A stretch of 64,000 nt of DNA. It comes from Portulaca oleracea. Lineage: Eukaryota > Streptophyta > Magnoliopsida > Caryophyllales > Portulacaceae. How positions within the stretch are numbered: position 1 is the first letter of the stretch; each line of letters begins with the position of its first letter. The position numbers and the translations under genes are program-made. The notes under the pieces are model-generated. The model was not told the DNA's origin, did no database searches, and was given only the letters and a program-made list of their open reading frames with translations. Positions 10,743 to 21,640 of the stretch are shown piece after piece. Where the stretch lies: the NCBI GenBank assembly GCA_029582165.1, contig CM055888.1, forward strand, positions 15,310,001 through 15,374,000, in the 5' to 3' direction.

Positions 10743-11247
10743 ATGGCAGGAGATAAGTATGAAATCGAGAAATTTGACGGATCTGACTTCACCTACTGGA
10801 AGCTGCAGATTGAGGATCTGTTGTACTCAAATTCGCTTCGTGTTCCATTGCTGGAGAATAAGCCAGACGAGATGAAGCAGGCTGAGTACGATCTGCTGGA
10901 TCGGCAGGTGGTGTCCCTGATCCGGATATCGTTGTCTTGGAACGTCAAGTTTAATGTTATGGAGAAAAATACAACGAATGAATTGTTGAAGGCACTAAAA
11001 GAGATGTATGAGAAGCCCATCGGAGCAAATCAGGTATAATTCCAGGGAACAGTCGAATTCCAAGGGAGGCAAGCCTAGGGACATGAGCAATGTTGTGTGT
11101 TATGGTTGTGGGGATACAGGTCACTTTAAGAGGGATTGCACTAAGCCTAGGAAGGGGAAGGGTAATGATGATCAAGACTCTATCAACTCTGCGGAAGACC
11201 TTTGTGAAGCCCTAGTTTTGAGTGGGTCTAGTCCTGAAGAGTCATAG
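10743..11247 (+). pseudogene. Copia gag, broken
   Basis: The start MAGDKYEIEKFDGSDF at 10743 follows the primer site by 36 bp and is the classic beginning of Copia gag. The capsid-region phrase LLKALKEMYEKP follows near residue 80. A frame change near 11036, probably with a deletion of part of the capsid, moves the reading to a second frame. That frame carries the CCHC knuckle CYGCGDTGHFKRDC (11098-11139). It stops at a TAG (11245-11247), immediately before the protease motif IVDSGASFHVSS (about 11248-11283), which has the intact DSGA active-site triplet. Gag is about 200 residues shorter than normal. No functional polyprotein is possible. Confidence 0.85.
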
Positions 11248-11662
11248 ATAGTTGACTCTGGTGCATCCTTTCATGTTTCCTCGGATAAGGAGTTATTTCA
11301 TAATTTTAGGAGTGGGAATTTTGCAATGTGTATCTTACCAATGACAAGTGTTATGAGATAACAGGCACAGGAGACGTGACAATTAAGACTGCTAATGGTA
11401 GTCTTTGGAAGTTGGAGGACGTGAGGTATATTCCTAGGATTAAGAGGAATTTAATTTCAGTGAATCAACTCGATGAGATGAGCTACACTACAGGCTTCGG
11501 GAATGGATGTGGAAGATCGTGAAGGGTGTTATGGTAGTGGCGAAGGGATTGAGGTCCGGTAATTTGTACTCCACCAGGGATAGCACTAACATGATTTCTA
11601 ATGTTTCTTGTTCTAGCTTATGGCATTGCAAGAATGAGAAGAGGGTCAGTTTCGCCAAAACT
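11248..11662 (+). pseudogene. Copia protease and pre-integrase remnant
   Basis: The protease motif DSGASFHVSS (catalytic Asp at 11254) opens this piece. It is followed by a frame-shifted stretch that reads KTANGSLWKLEDVRYIPRIKRNLISVNQLDE, the usual Copia sequence between protease and integrase. The phrase SLWHCKNEKR near 11618 is a damaged version of the pre-integrase LWH...LGH zinc motif. The CACTA element cuts the gene at 11663-11665. Confidence 0.75.
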
Positions 11663-11665
11663 GAC

Positions 11666-12022
11666 CACTAGAACATGAAACGTCTGGGGCGACCGATCTA
11701 AGCGACCGATATGTATCGGTCGCTCGGATTGACACGCACGACCGACAGGCAGCGACCGATACCATATCGGTCGTTATTTAGCGACCGATACGGTATCGGT
11801 CGCAAAGCTCACTTTATCGGTCGTTGAGCCAGCGACCGATACCGTATCGCTCGCTGGGTATCGGTCGCGAGGCTCAATAAATACGAAAACGGTAATATTA
11901 ATTTCGTCTGAAATTATATCGGTCGCTGAGAGAATGACTTCTTCCTTTTCCTTCTGCGAAATTTGTCAAAGCCAGCAACCGATACAGTATCGGTCGCTGG
12001 CTATCGGTCGCCGGGCCTTTTT
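11666..12022. repeat. Left subterminal repeat array of the CACTA element
   Basis: More than ten copies of a 10-bp word (GCGACCGATA or its complement TATCGGTCGC) occur in both orientations. Several are joined head to head into palindromes of about 22 bp, for example at 11801-11824. Such subterminal motifs are the transposase binding sites in CACTA elements. Scattered changes of CG to CA or TG within copies fit cytosine deamination. Confidence 0.85.
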
Positions 12023-12260
12023 AATGACGCAACGGGCAGAATACAATTCGAAACGCTGCTCTTTCTTTCTCCATCTCGCTCGTTCCTCTCACACCCCGAC
12101 CCCAACCACCGCCCCAACCACCTTCACTCCGGCCACCACCGTCGACGCCGGCCGACACTGCGACCACCGACGACCATGGTGCGCACACTTCCGGCAACGA
12201 CCAACGCCAACATCTCCGACAACCACCAATGTGAGTCCCCTAATATATTTTTGTAGTTAA
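12023..12260 (+). other. GC-rich leader, possible first exon of the CACTA transposase
   Basis: Directly after the subterminal array comes a C-rich, G-poor stretch (CTCTTTCTTTCTCC, then CACCCCGACCCCAACCACC). A possible short coding start follows (ATG at 12176, MVRTLPATTNANISDN). It ends in the donor-like CACCAAT/GTGAGTCC at about 12230. The position fits the untranslated or short coding leader exon of a CACTA gene, spliced across the repeats and hairpins to the transposase at 15352. Capture of a host exon is an alternative. The evidence is limited to composition, position and the donor. Confidence 0.4.
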
Positions 12261-12294
12261 ATTGTTGATTTTAAATTGTAAAATTCATATATAT

Positions 12295-12790
12295 TGTTGT
12301 ATTTGAGTAATTTATTTGAGTAATTTTAGTGTGGTTATGGTTTGAAATTAAAATTTAGGATAGTGTTTAGTGTTGGTCAAGTTTAGGGTTTGAAATTCGA
12401 TTTAGAATTGTGTTTTGCATGTAAATTTTTAGGGTGAATTTGAGTAATTTACTTGAGTAATTTTAGTGTGATTATGTTTTGAAATTCAAATTTAGGGTAG
12501 TGTATGTTTTGAATGTAAATTTTTAGGGTGAATTTGAGTAATTTACTTGAGTAATTTTAGTGTTGTTATAGTTTGAAATTCAAATTTAGAATAGTGTATG
12601 TTTTGAATGTAAATATTTAGGGTGAATTATAAATGTTTAGAGTTTATTATAGCTTGAGTAATTTTAGTGTGGTTATAGTTTGAAAATCACATTTAGAATA
12701 GTGTATGTTTTGAATGTAAATATTTAGGGTGAATTATGAATGTTTAGAGTTTATTATAGTATTAGGTTGTTAGGGTTTGAAATTAAAGTT
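12295..12790. repeat. Imperfect ~100-bp tandem repeat in the CACTA
   Basis: Four or five degenerate copies of a unit of about 101 bp containing GAGTAATTTTAGTGT, TTTGAAATTCA and GTATGTTTTGAATGTAAAT. No ORF. It lies in what would be a long first intron. Confidence 0.7.
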
Positions 12791-13220
12791 AGAATATTGT
12801 TATTTGTTAATGTAAGAGTATATGTTATTGAAATTGTTGATTTTTAATTGTAAAATTCATATATGTTGTTGAATTTGAGTAATTTACTTGAATAATTTAG
12901 AGTTTACTAGGTTATGAACAAGTAGTTTAATTAGTTTAATTAGTTATAGGATGTTTGCATATGTTCGTATGGGTTAGGGTTGTGGTTAGGGTTAATTGAT
13001 TGTATATGTTTGGTTAGTTAAGTTAAATTAATTTAGTTATAAATTAGGGTTGAGTTTAATTAAATAATTAGTTAAATGAAGTTAAAATAATTCTTGAGAA
13101 TGTGTATGATTATTCAAATTTAAGTAGGTTAGTTTTATATGTTATAAATTAGGGTTGAGTATGAATGATTTTGGTAGTTATTAGTAAGTGAGTTAATTAT
13201 TATGTTTGGTTAGGAACAAA
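12791..13220. other. No gene; AT-rich intron-like sequence of the CACTA
   Basis: Rich in TTAGGGTT and TTAATTAG words. The section from 13156 (GATTTTGGTAGTTATTAGTAAGTGAG) is repeated at 13778 ahead of the second hairpin and marks the start of the hairpin array. Confidence 0.5.
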
Positions 13221-13602
13221 TTTACGCGACTGCCAACTTCGTTGGTTAACTTAATTAAAGGCACGTTTTCAAACAACAGATTCATAGTTGTTATGGGGAA
13301 CAATCTGTCATAGTTTTATAAATATGTCATCATTTGGTTGCGACGTATGAATGTTGGTCGTGACGCATTCAATTTAGGAAGAAGTTATGGGATAAACACC
13401 CAAGAAATCAAATCTTGATTTTTTGGGAGTTTATCTCACAGCTTTTTGCGAAACTAAATGCATCAGGACCATCGTTCATACGTCGCAAACCCATGATGAC
13501 ATATTTATAAAACTCTGACAGATTGTTCCCCATAAAAACTATGAATCTGCTGTTTGAAGACGTCCCTTTATTTAAGTTAGCCTATAAAGTTGGTAGCGTA
13601 AC
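13221..13602. repeat. Long inverted repeat (hairpin) 1
   Basis: The left arm from 13221 (TTTACGCGACTGCCAACTTC) pairs with the right arm ending at 13602 (GAAGTTGG-type end, here AAAGTTGGTAGCGTAAC). The centre is near 13412, where AAATC meets GATTT. Each arm is about 190 bp with scattered mismatches and almost no loop. No coding frame is recognisable. Confidence 0.85.
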
Positions 13603-13837
13603 ATTTTTGCTAACCCAACCTAATCGCTAACTTAATTACTCATAACTCCCAATGAAGACATAAATTGTAAATAATTATGCCACGTCCATTTACGTAATCA
13701 ACAACAAGTTGCTACGTAAGTACTCAACAACCATTTAAGCAGCTTAGTTGTAGATGTCATAAAAAAAGTGTCGAGTGTGGATTATTTTGGTAGTTATTAG
13801 TAAGTGAGTTAGTTATTATGTTTGATTAGGAATGAAT

Positions 13838-14230
13838 TTACGTGACTGCCAACTTCGTTGGAACTTCGTTGGATAACTTAATTAAAGGCAAGTCTCTAAA
13901 TGTCAATTCAACCTTGTTATGATGAACAAGTTGTCGAGGTTATACGTATGGGTGATCAACTGCTTGTGACGTAACAAATGTGGATCGTTATGTATTTAGC
14001 ATCCCAACCAGTTATTAAATGAACACCCAGGAACTCAATCTTGATTTCTTGGGTGTTCGTCTTATTTGGGATTGGGATGCTAAATGCACAACGATCGACA
14101 TTTGCTACGTCACAAGCGGTGGATCACCCATACATATAACTCCGAGAGCTTGTTCATCATAACAAGGTTGAATTGGCATTTAGAGACCTACCTTTAATTA
14201 AGTTATTCAACGAAGTTTGGTAGCGTAAAC
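13838..14230. repeat. Long inverted repeat (hairpin) 2
   Basis: The left arm starts TTTACGTGACTGCCAACTTC, like hairpin 1, and the right arm ends TTTGGTAGCGTAAAC. The centre is near 14038 (CACCCAGGAACTCAATC against TTGATTTCTTGGGTG). Its arm ends match those of hairpin 1, but the middle of the arms differs in sequence, so the two hairpins share a frame and not a payload. Confidence 0.85.
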
Positions 14231-14452
14231 TTGTTGCTAATCCAACCTAATTGCTAACTTAATTACTCATAGCTCCAAATGAAGACATTAATTATTATTA
14301 ATTATGTCACATCCATTTACTAACTTAAGTACTCAACAACCAGTTGCTACATAATAATATAGGTTATTAGTCAGGGTAGTTTATAGTAGTAAGTAGGTTA
14401 ATTTATAGTTCTAGTATCTTAGTTGTAGATGTCATGAAAGGAGGTTGAGTTT

Positions 14453-15110
14453 GGATCCTGTTATTGTACAAGTAGAGTGTGTTTGTGACCTGAAAATCTA
14501 TGGTTGAAAATGACTTTCACGAGTCGTATCGACTCTCCTTTATTTGTCTGGTTCACCAAAAAGTAGCGCAATCTCAACAGTTAAATTGTGCGAGGTCTAT
14601 AGTGCTACGGGAGTTAGAAGCGTTTCAGATTCGGTACAATGTAGTCTTTCTATTGTGCATCCTGGTGGGCATCAAGACAAGGTCGGAATGAAAGAGAAGC
14701 TTATAGTAAAGGGTCTAATAGAAATCGTGTTGGGCTTTCTTGCATGTAAGATTCATAGGTCCATCAAAGTAAGACACGATGCTGCAAATTCAATGCTTTG
14801 ATGGATCTATGAATCTTACATGCAAGAAAGCCCAACACGATTTCTATTAGACCCTTTACTATAAGCTTCTCTTTCATTCCTACCTTGTCTTGATGCCCAC
14901 CAGGCTACACAATAGAAACACTGCATTGTACCAAATCTGAGATGCTTCTAACTCCCAAAGCACTATAGACCTCGCGCAATTTCACTGCTGAGATTGTGCT
15001 ACTTTTTGGTGAACCAGACAATATAAAGGAGAGTCTACGACTCATGAAAATCTTTTTCAGCCATAGATTAACAGGAACAAACATACTCTCCTTGGATAAT
15101 AGCAGGATCC
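14453..15110. repeat. Long inverted repeat (hairpin) 3
   Basis: Arms of about 315 bp run from GGATCCTG (14453) to AGCAGGATCC (15110) around a short loop near 14770-14795. The 80 bp either side of the loop are almost perfect (TTTGATGG, then ACATGCAAGAAAGCCC). Open frames run through both arms; read in the same sense they give SGSPKSS-IS-VKLCEVYSA and related versions, so the arms may derive from a captured exon that I cannot name. Transcription through this would make a very stable double-stranded RNA. Confidence 0.88.
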
Positions 15111-15351
15111 TCTTGACTGGTGACATAGCATAGTTGTAGATGTCATAAAAAAGTTTTCTTGAAGTCTTAAATAATAGTCATAAAAGTTTAGTTGAATTTC
15201 AATGAAACATCACATAGTTATTAACAATAAATAATAACATACATTATATTCATGGAAAATATGTATTTGCTTTAATTAATTGTGAGTTAATCCATTACAA
15301 TGATATACATTGTATGCAGCTAAATACATAATGGAGAGTAGTTGAAAATGG

Positions 15352-18300
15352 ATGTATGAAAGACATGATGGTGAATATCTTAGTGTGGAATTCGTACGTA
15401 GGGTGAATGAAGAATTTATACCTGTTGCAAAACAATGGAGTAGTTCGGGGAAACTTAGGTGTCCTTGTAGCAAATGCAAAAACATGAAGTACGTTGACGA
15501 GGATAGTGTGAAGCTACACTTGTACAAACACGGTTTTCGTCTAAATTAGTATGTTTGGATAAGTCACGGGGAGACTTTTGCAACTCTCGGGGGTAGTGGT
15601 CAAACTGTTAACACTGTTGTTGATGGGTCTTCTAGTAATGGAGGTGTCAACAGTATGCAAGAAATGATGACCGATGCCATGGGCCATATGCCTTTGAGCT
15701 GCGGTGATGATACGAGGGAAGATGAGCCAGAGGAAGGGACTAAGAAGTTCTTAGAAATGCTCAATACCTCCAAAAAGCCTTTGTATGAAGGTTGTGACGT
15801 GTCTTTGTTGTCGGTTGTCTCACGGATGATTAACATAAAATGTGAGTACAATCTCCCAAATAAAGCCGTGGACAATCTGTTAGCCTTAATGAAAGACGTA
15901 TGTCCCCCTGGCAATGAGATGACAGACACCTACTATCAAGCGAAGAAATTGCTTGGTGCGTTAGAACTTCCACATGAGAGAATCGACGCGTGTTCCAATG
16001 GGTGCGTGTTGTTTTGGAAGGAGAAAGATGACTTAGATAAGTGTGACCATTGCGGAGCAGATAGGTTTTCTAAAACGACGTTGCGTGGGAAATGCATTGC
16101 ACACAAGCAATTAATTAACTTCCCAATCGAGCCGAGGTTACAAAGATTGTATGCAACTCAGACATCTGCAGAGCACATGAGGTGACACTCAATGAATGCA
16201 CGTGAAGATGGAACTATGGTTCATCCGTGCAACAGTGAAGCATGGAAGCATTTCGATGCCCTCCATAAGGAATTTGCATCCGAACCCCGAAACGTATGGT
16301 TGGGGCTATGCACAGATGGTTTTGCACCTTTTAGAAGTTTCGGTCATACGTATTCATGTTGGCCGGTGATTGCAACTCCATATAATTTGCCGCCTTGGTT
16401 GTGCATGAAGAACCAATACTTGTTTTTTACTCTGTTAATTCCTGGGCCGAAAAGTCCAAAGGGCAATCTTGATGTCTACTTGCAACCGTTAATCGATGAG
16501 TTGAACATTTATGGGAGGTTGGAATTGACATGTATGATGTCTCCAAGAAGCAAAATTTTAAAATGAAGGTATCCGTGTTGTGGACCATAAGCGATTTTCC
16601 GGCATACGAAATGCTCTCTGATTGGACCACAGCGGGGAAAATGTCTTGTCCCTACTGTATGGAGAACACGAAGGCTAGATGGTTACAACATGAAACATTC
16701 TTGGTTCGATTGTCATAGACAATTTCTCCCAGAGAACCATCCATTTCGAAAAAATAAGAGTGCTTTCTCAAAAAATAAGGAAGAAAATTCACCTCCACCC
16801 CCTCGATTGAACGGGGAACAAATTTGGAATCGTGTATGTAATTTCCTGAGCTCCACGGAACAACATAACCGTGTTGATGGGTATTTAGAGTCTCACAATT
16901 GGAACAAGAGAAGCATATTTTGGAAGTTGTCGTATTGGAAAGATCTTAAAAGCCCAACACAACTTGGATGTCATGCATGTTGAGAAGAATGTATTTGATC
17001 AAGTGCTGAATACCATCATGAGTGTTAAAGGCAAGATGAAGGACGATAAGAACTTGCGTAGGGACCAAGCCACCCATTGCAAGCGTCGTCGGCTAAACAT
17101 TCAAGAAACTCATCACTATGATGGAACTAGCACCGAAACTATGCCGACCGCTCCCTATCAAATGGGTAAAGAAGAAATTAAGGCCTTGTGTGAGTGGTTG
17201 AAAGGCCTTAAACTCTCTGATGGCTATGCGAGTAATCTGAGCAGATGTGTCAATCCTAAAAATTCAAAGTTGTCGGGGTTGAAGAGCCATGATTGTCATG
17301 TTTTCATGGAGAGGTTGTTACTAATTGCAACCAGGGAGCTGCTTCCTCAAAAAGTTTGGAAACCATTGACTGAACTCAGCCAGTTCTTTAGAGATTTATG
17401 TGCTTCTAATGTAAAGGTGAGTGACATGATCCGGTTAGAGAAAAACATACCGGAAATTCTATGCAAGTTGGAAATGATATTTCCCCTTACCTTCATCAAT
17501 GTCGTGGAACACCTTCCAGTACATCTTCCTTACGAAGCAGCAATGGGAGGACCTGTGCAGTATAGGTGGATGTATCCTTTTGAAAGGTACAACTAAACTT
17601 ACATATCTTTCATAGTTACTATGAGATGAACTATGTATCTTAAGGAAACATCAATGTTTGTTACTTGTAAAATGTTGTAGATTTTTGCACCACTTAAAGA
17701 AAAAAGTAGAGAACAAGGCATGAGTAGAATCGTCTATCTGCAATGCATACCTAACAGAGGAGATAGCAAACTTCTGCGAGGCATGTTTTGCCCCCGAAGT
17801 TCAAACAAAGTCTAGGGAACTTAAAAGAAACGCATGCCCTGATGTGAAGCACGTTAACGATGTTAACGAACCCTACCCTGATGTGTTTTCCTCAAGCATT
17901 GGATATGCTCCTAGTGAGGGTCAAAAGAGGTTCCTCAACCAACAAGAGTTTGTTGCGGCGCATGCATACGTTCTTTCAAATAGCGAGTTGTTGGAAAAGT
18001 ATGAAAGGGATATACGATTGCACGCCGCTATGTGTATGTACATGCTCCATGTAACTAGTTACATAGTTAACACCTTAAATTATTTGTTGAAAGGCAATTT
18101 GAAGAAGACATGTGCCTATCACATCCACGCACACAAATAGGGGATTTGCGGAGCAAATTTGGCAAACAATTTCCTGAATGGTTTACACGAAAGGTGAACG
18201 ATCAAGTTTCATTGAATTAATAAGATTCTAGTTCAATTATCATAATGTTGTCTTCTTGAAGTTTACAACTTTGCTAAAATTATATTGTATAGGCTATCAA

Positions 18301-18988
18301 TTCAAATGAAACAGATGACTTTATTCGAGCGTTAGCCTACGGTCCCAACAAAAATGTGCGTTGGTGGAACCATTACTACATTAACAACTACTATTTCCAA
18401 GTTCAACGGCAAGGAAAGTCAAACGCCAACTCTGGGGTATATGTCAAACGAATGCACGGCGTAGACTTCTACGGGATGCTCCAAGAAGTGATTCAGTTGG
18501 AATACTTAGGAAGATTTGGCAATTACAAAATTGTTTTGTTCAAAGTTGATTGGTTTGACTCCGTCCATGGTTTGAACAAACATGAGAATTACAATCTCGT
18601 GGATGTAAACCACACAAAACGGTATCGAGTATATGAACCATTTGTGTTGGCATCCCAAGCAATGCAAGTGTTTTATACTCGTTATCCTAGTACAAGGCGA
18701 GATAGAAACCAGTGGTGGGCGACACTCATCATAAAGCCGAGGTCAACGATTGACGGCATTGATGTCGCCGCGTATCAAGAGGATAGCACTGAAAATCCTC
18801 CAACACTATCTGACATTGATGAGGACAAAATCGAAGATCGAGATGACTTAAGTGATGAGGAACCCATGAACGATGATGCTAATGAATCCATTATGGGGGA
18901 AGAGGGGGTGGGAATAGAGGAGGATAATATGTTAGACCCTGTTTGTACCGAGATTATTAGTAGTGATGATGAAGAGGAAAATGAGTAG
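15352..18988 (+). pseudogene. TNP2-type CACTA transposase (TNPD class), decayed
   Basis: Domains appear in the expected order. A Transpos_assoc zinc segment (RCPCSKCKN near 15460) comes first. The Transposase_21 core follows: CTDGFAPFRSFGHTYSCWPV at about 16300-16360, YNLPPWLCMKN, LIPGPKSPKGNLDVYLQPL, then VSVLWTISDFPAYEMLSDW near 16570. DUF4218 begins at MDVMHVEKNVFDQVLN (16964), and DUF4216 contains DFYGMLQEVIQLEY and IVLFKVDWFDS (18466-18560). The C-terminus is acidic. An intron fits 17587-17680, and another ends about 18291. The gene is dead: in-frame stops at 15547 (TAG), 16183 (TGA where Trp is usual) and about 17720 (TGA, probably from Arg), plus frame changes near 16500, 16680, 16960 and 18140. 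An intact version would cut and join the element's ends in the nucleus. Confidence 0.9.
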
Positions 18989-19114
18989 TGAATTCTATTA
19001 TCATGTTAATATGTATTACTAGTCATTATCATTTATTATATTCAATAACTTGGTTCATATTTTTCATGTACTTAGTTGAAGCCAATGCATTCTACTCTTA
19101 CACATGCTATTTTT

Positions 19115-19191
<77 letters not shown>

Positions 19192-19239
19192 GGAACTAAC
19201 TTGTGTTTTGATTTTACCTTATATTAAGTATTATATTAG
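18989..19239. repeat. Intergenic spacer with (TA)n microsatellite inside the CACTA
   Basis: Separates the two transposase genes. A pure TA run fills about 19119-19186. The spacer ends at an acceptor-like TATTATATTAG before the next exon. Confidence 0.75.
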
Positions 19240-20063
19240 GTGGAGACAGCCACATAGTATTTGGCAAAAAGCAGCTCCGATCGACCTTGCTCTATACCCC
19301 AACCATATACGACTTGAACGGGGGAAGGATTGGTAAGATGATCACATAAAATCCTATGTACATTTATTTAGAATTTGTTTTATTAACTTTATTTGGTTTT
19401 TTCCGTAACGATTGCATAGGTTCGCCGACACCCGTTTAGCACGGTTTGTTGGAGGGAAAATTTGTTCCCACCCGAATCCGAAGCCTGCTTCTAAATGGTC
19501 CAAAGTTAAGAAAACAACTTTGTGGGGGGAATTTTGTGTAAGTAATTATGTAAATTGGGTTATAATTTTCTTTTACGTAATAGTCATTTAACTAATCACT
19601 AATAAATTACTTTATACAGCGACATTATGTGTGGAACGAAGACATCACACGAGAGGTGTTCAGTGGGTGGCACACGAAATTGTGCGACAAGGCTACTGAT
19701 AAGGGATACAAGGTCAGGACCAAAAAGAGGACAGACCCTGTACCGCATATGAACGAATGATCACCGTGATGCAATGTTGGAGGAATCCCAAACCGAGGAT
19801 TTCATTCGACGGTCCAATGCCGCCAAACCAAACAGGAATTCGGAGAAGGCGGACAATCGCATTACGCATGTCGGCTCGGTTTCGGCAGCAACTTATTTTA
19901 AGAAGCAGGTGAAGCCTATATTGGCACTATTAATAAAACTATATGTATACATTAACTAGAAAGAACTCTCTAAACAATTGTTTGCATTTACTTTTCTAAC
20001 TTGTAGATGGCCGAGGGGAAATTCATGACCCTTTCCCAAGTCCACGCTCACATTCACTGTGGG

Positions 20064-20553
20064 TAGACCTGTTCAATGGTCGGGTCGGGCCGGGTCACGG
20101 GTCGGGTCAGTCGGGCCGAAATTTTTTGACCCGTCGGCCCGAGCCCGACCCGGCCCAACCTTCGGGTCAAGTGTCTTCAACCCAAGCCCTGACCCTACGG
20201 GCCGCGGGCCGGGTCAACGGGCCGACAAATATATAAAATGAATTTTTTTAATTAAAAAAGCATAAAAATTTACGTATTTTATTTATTTTTTAGTCGGGTC
20301 GTCGGGTCGGGCCGGGTCGGGTCACAAAAAACTACAACTTAATCTATGATTTTATTTTAAAAAATTGTATTTAGTCGGGTCGGCGGGTCGGGCCGGGTCA
20401 CCGACCTCCGGCCCGAGCCCGACCCGACCATACATCGGGGCCCCGTTTTTCGGGTCGGGTCGGGTCACCTTCTAAATTTGTGACCTTGACCCGCATTTTT
20501 TCGGGCCGGGTCGGGGCGGGCCGGGCGGGTCCCCGGCCCATTGAACAGGTCTA
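20064..20553. mobile_element. hAT-type MITE inserted in a transposase exon
   Basis: A 490-bp GC-rich element with perfect 16-bp terminal inverted repeats TAGACCTGTTCAATGG and CCATTGAACAGGTCTA. The 8-bp target duplication ACTGTGGG at 20056-20063 and 20554-20561 is also perfect. The inside is built of CGGGTCGGGCCGGGTC words in both orientations. Eight-base duplications and TA-G ends are typical of hAT. It carries no transposase. Confidence 0.95.
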
Positions 20554-20639
20554 ACTGTGGGCGAGATCCTACGGGGAATCCGGTGTGGAGTTCCCCACAT
20601 GATGCCACACTCGATGTAAGTTTTCTTTACACATATTCG

Positions 20640-21640
20640 TAAACATTAAGTTGTGTTGGAATTGAATTTAAACTCCGGCGTGTGGCCGAGCATATTTTAT
20701 GTGTGTTTGGATTGTATTTGAACTCCGCCGTGTGGTCGTGCATGTTTAAAGTGTCTTTTGGATTGTGTTTGAAATCCGGCGTGTGGCCGTGCATGTTCAA
20801 TGTAAGTTTTGGATTGAATTCGAACTTCGGCGTGTGGCCGTGCATGTTTTATGTGTGTTTGGATTGTATTTGAACTCCGGCGTGTGGCCGTGCATGTTTA
20901 AAGTGTCTTTTGGATTGTGTTTGAAATCCGGCGTATGACCATGCATGTTTAATGTATGTTTTGGATTGAATTTGAACTCCAGCGTGTGGCCGTGCATGTT
21001 TTATGTGTGTTTTGGATTGTATTTGAACTCCGGCGTGTGGCCGTGCATGTTTTATATGTGTTTTGATTGTATTTGGACTCTGGCGTGTGGTCGTGCATGT
21101 ATAAAGTGTCTTTTGGATTGTGTTTGAAATTCGGCATGTGGCCGTGCATGTTTAATGTATGTTTTGGATTGAATTTGAACACCAGCGTGTGGTCGTGCAT
21201 GTTTTATGTGTGTTTGCATTGTATTAGAACTCCGGCGCGTGGCCGTGCTTATTTAAAGTGTCTTTTGGATTGTGTTTGAAATTCGGCGTGTGGCCGTGCA
21301 TGTTTAATGTATCTTTTGGATTGTGTTTGAAATCTGGCATGTGGTCATGCATGTTTAATGTATGTTTTGGATTGAATTTGAACTCTGGCGTGTGGCCGTG
21401 CATGTTTTATGTGTGTTTGGATTGTATTTGAACTCCGGCGTGTGGCAGTTGAACCTTAAAGTTGTGTTGGGATTGTATTTGAACTCCAGCATGTGGCCTT
21501 TGAACCTTAAAGTTGTGGATGGATTGAATTTGAAATTCGGTGTGTGGTCGTGCATGTTTTATGTGTGTTTGGAATTTATTTAAAAGCCCTTGCATGTGTG
21601 GTCGTGCATGTTTTATGCCCGTTTTGGATTGTGTTTGCTA
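20640..21640. repeat. 50-bp minisatellite with A-B-C higher-order pattern, in an intron
   Basis: About nineteen copies of a roughly 50-bp unit centred on CGTGTGGCCGTGCATG. Three subtypes differ in the following bases: TTTTATGTGTG (A), TTTAAAGTGTC (B) and TTTAATGTATG (C). They mostly run in A-B-C order, giving a 150-bp higher-order period, with local duplications of A and C. The array fills the intron 20616-21663 of the second CACTA gene. Unit length near 51 bp leaves long chance frames open on both strands; I do not regard these as genes. Confidence 0.9.

Noticed and set aside
20059..20241. Arg/Gly/Pro-rich frame near 20.1 kb
   Set aside because: It lies wholly in the repeated GC-rich words of a hAT MITE.
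20627..21600. Series of frames encoding HGHTPEFK- or VWPCMF-type repeat proteins
   Set aside because: Both strands are open because the minisatellite unit is close to a multiple of three. The array lies within an intron and has no start context or splice support.
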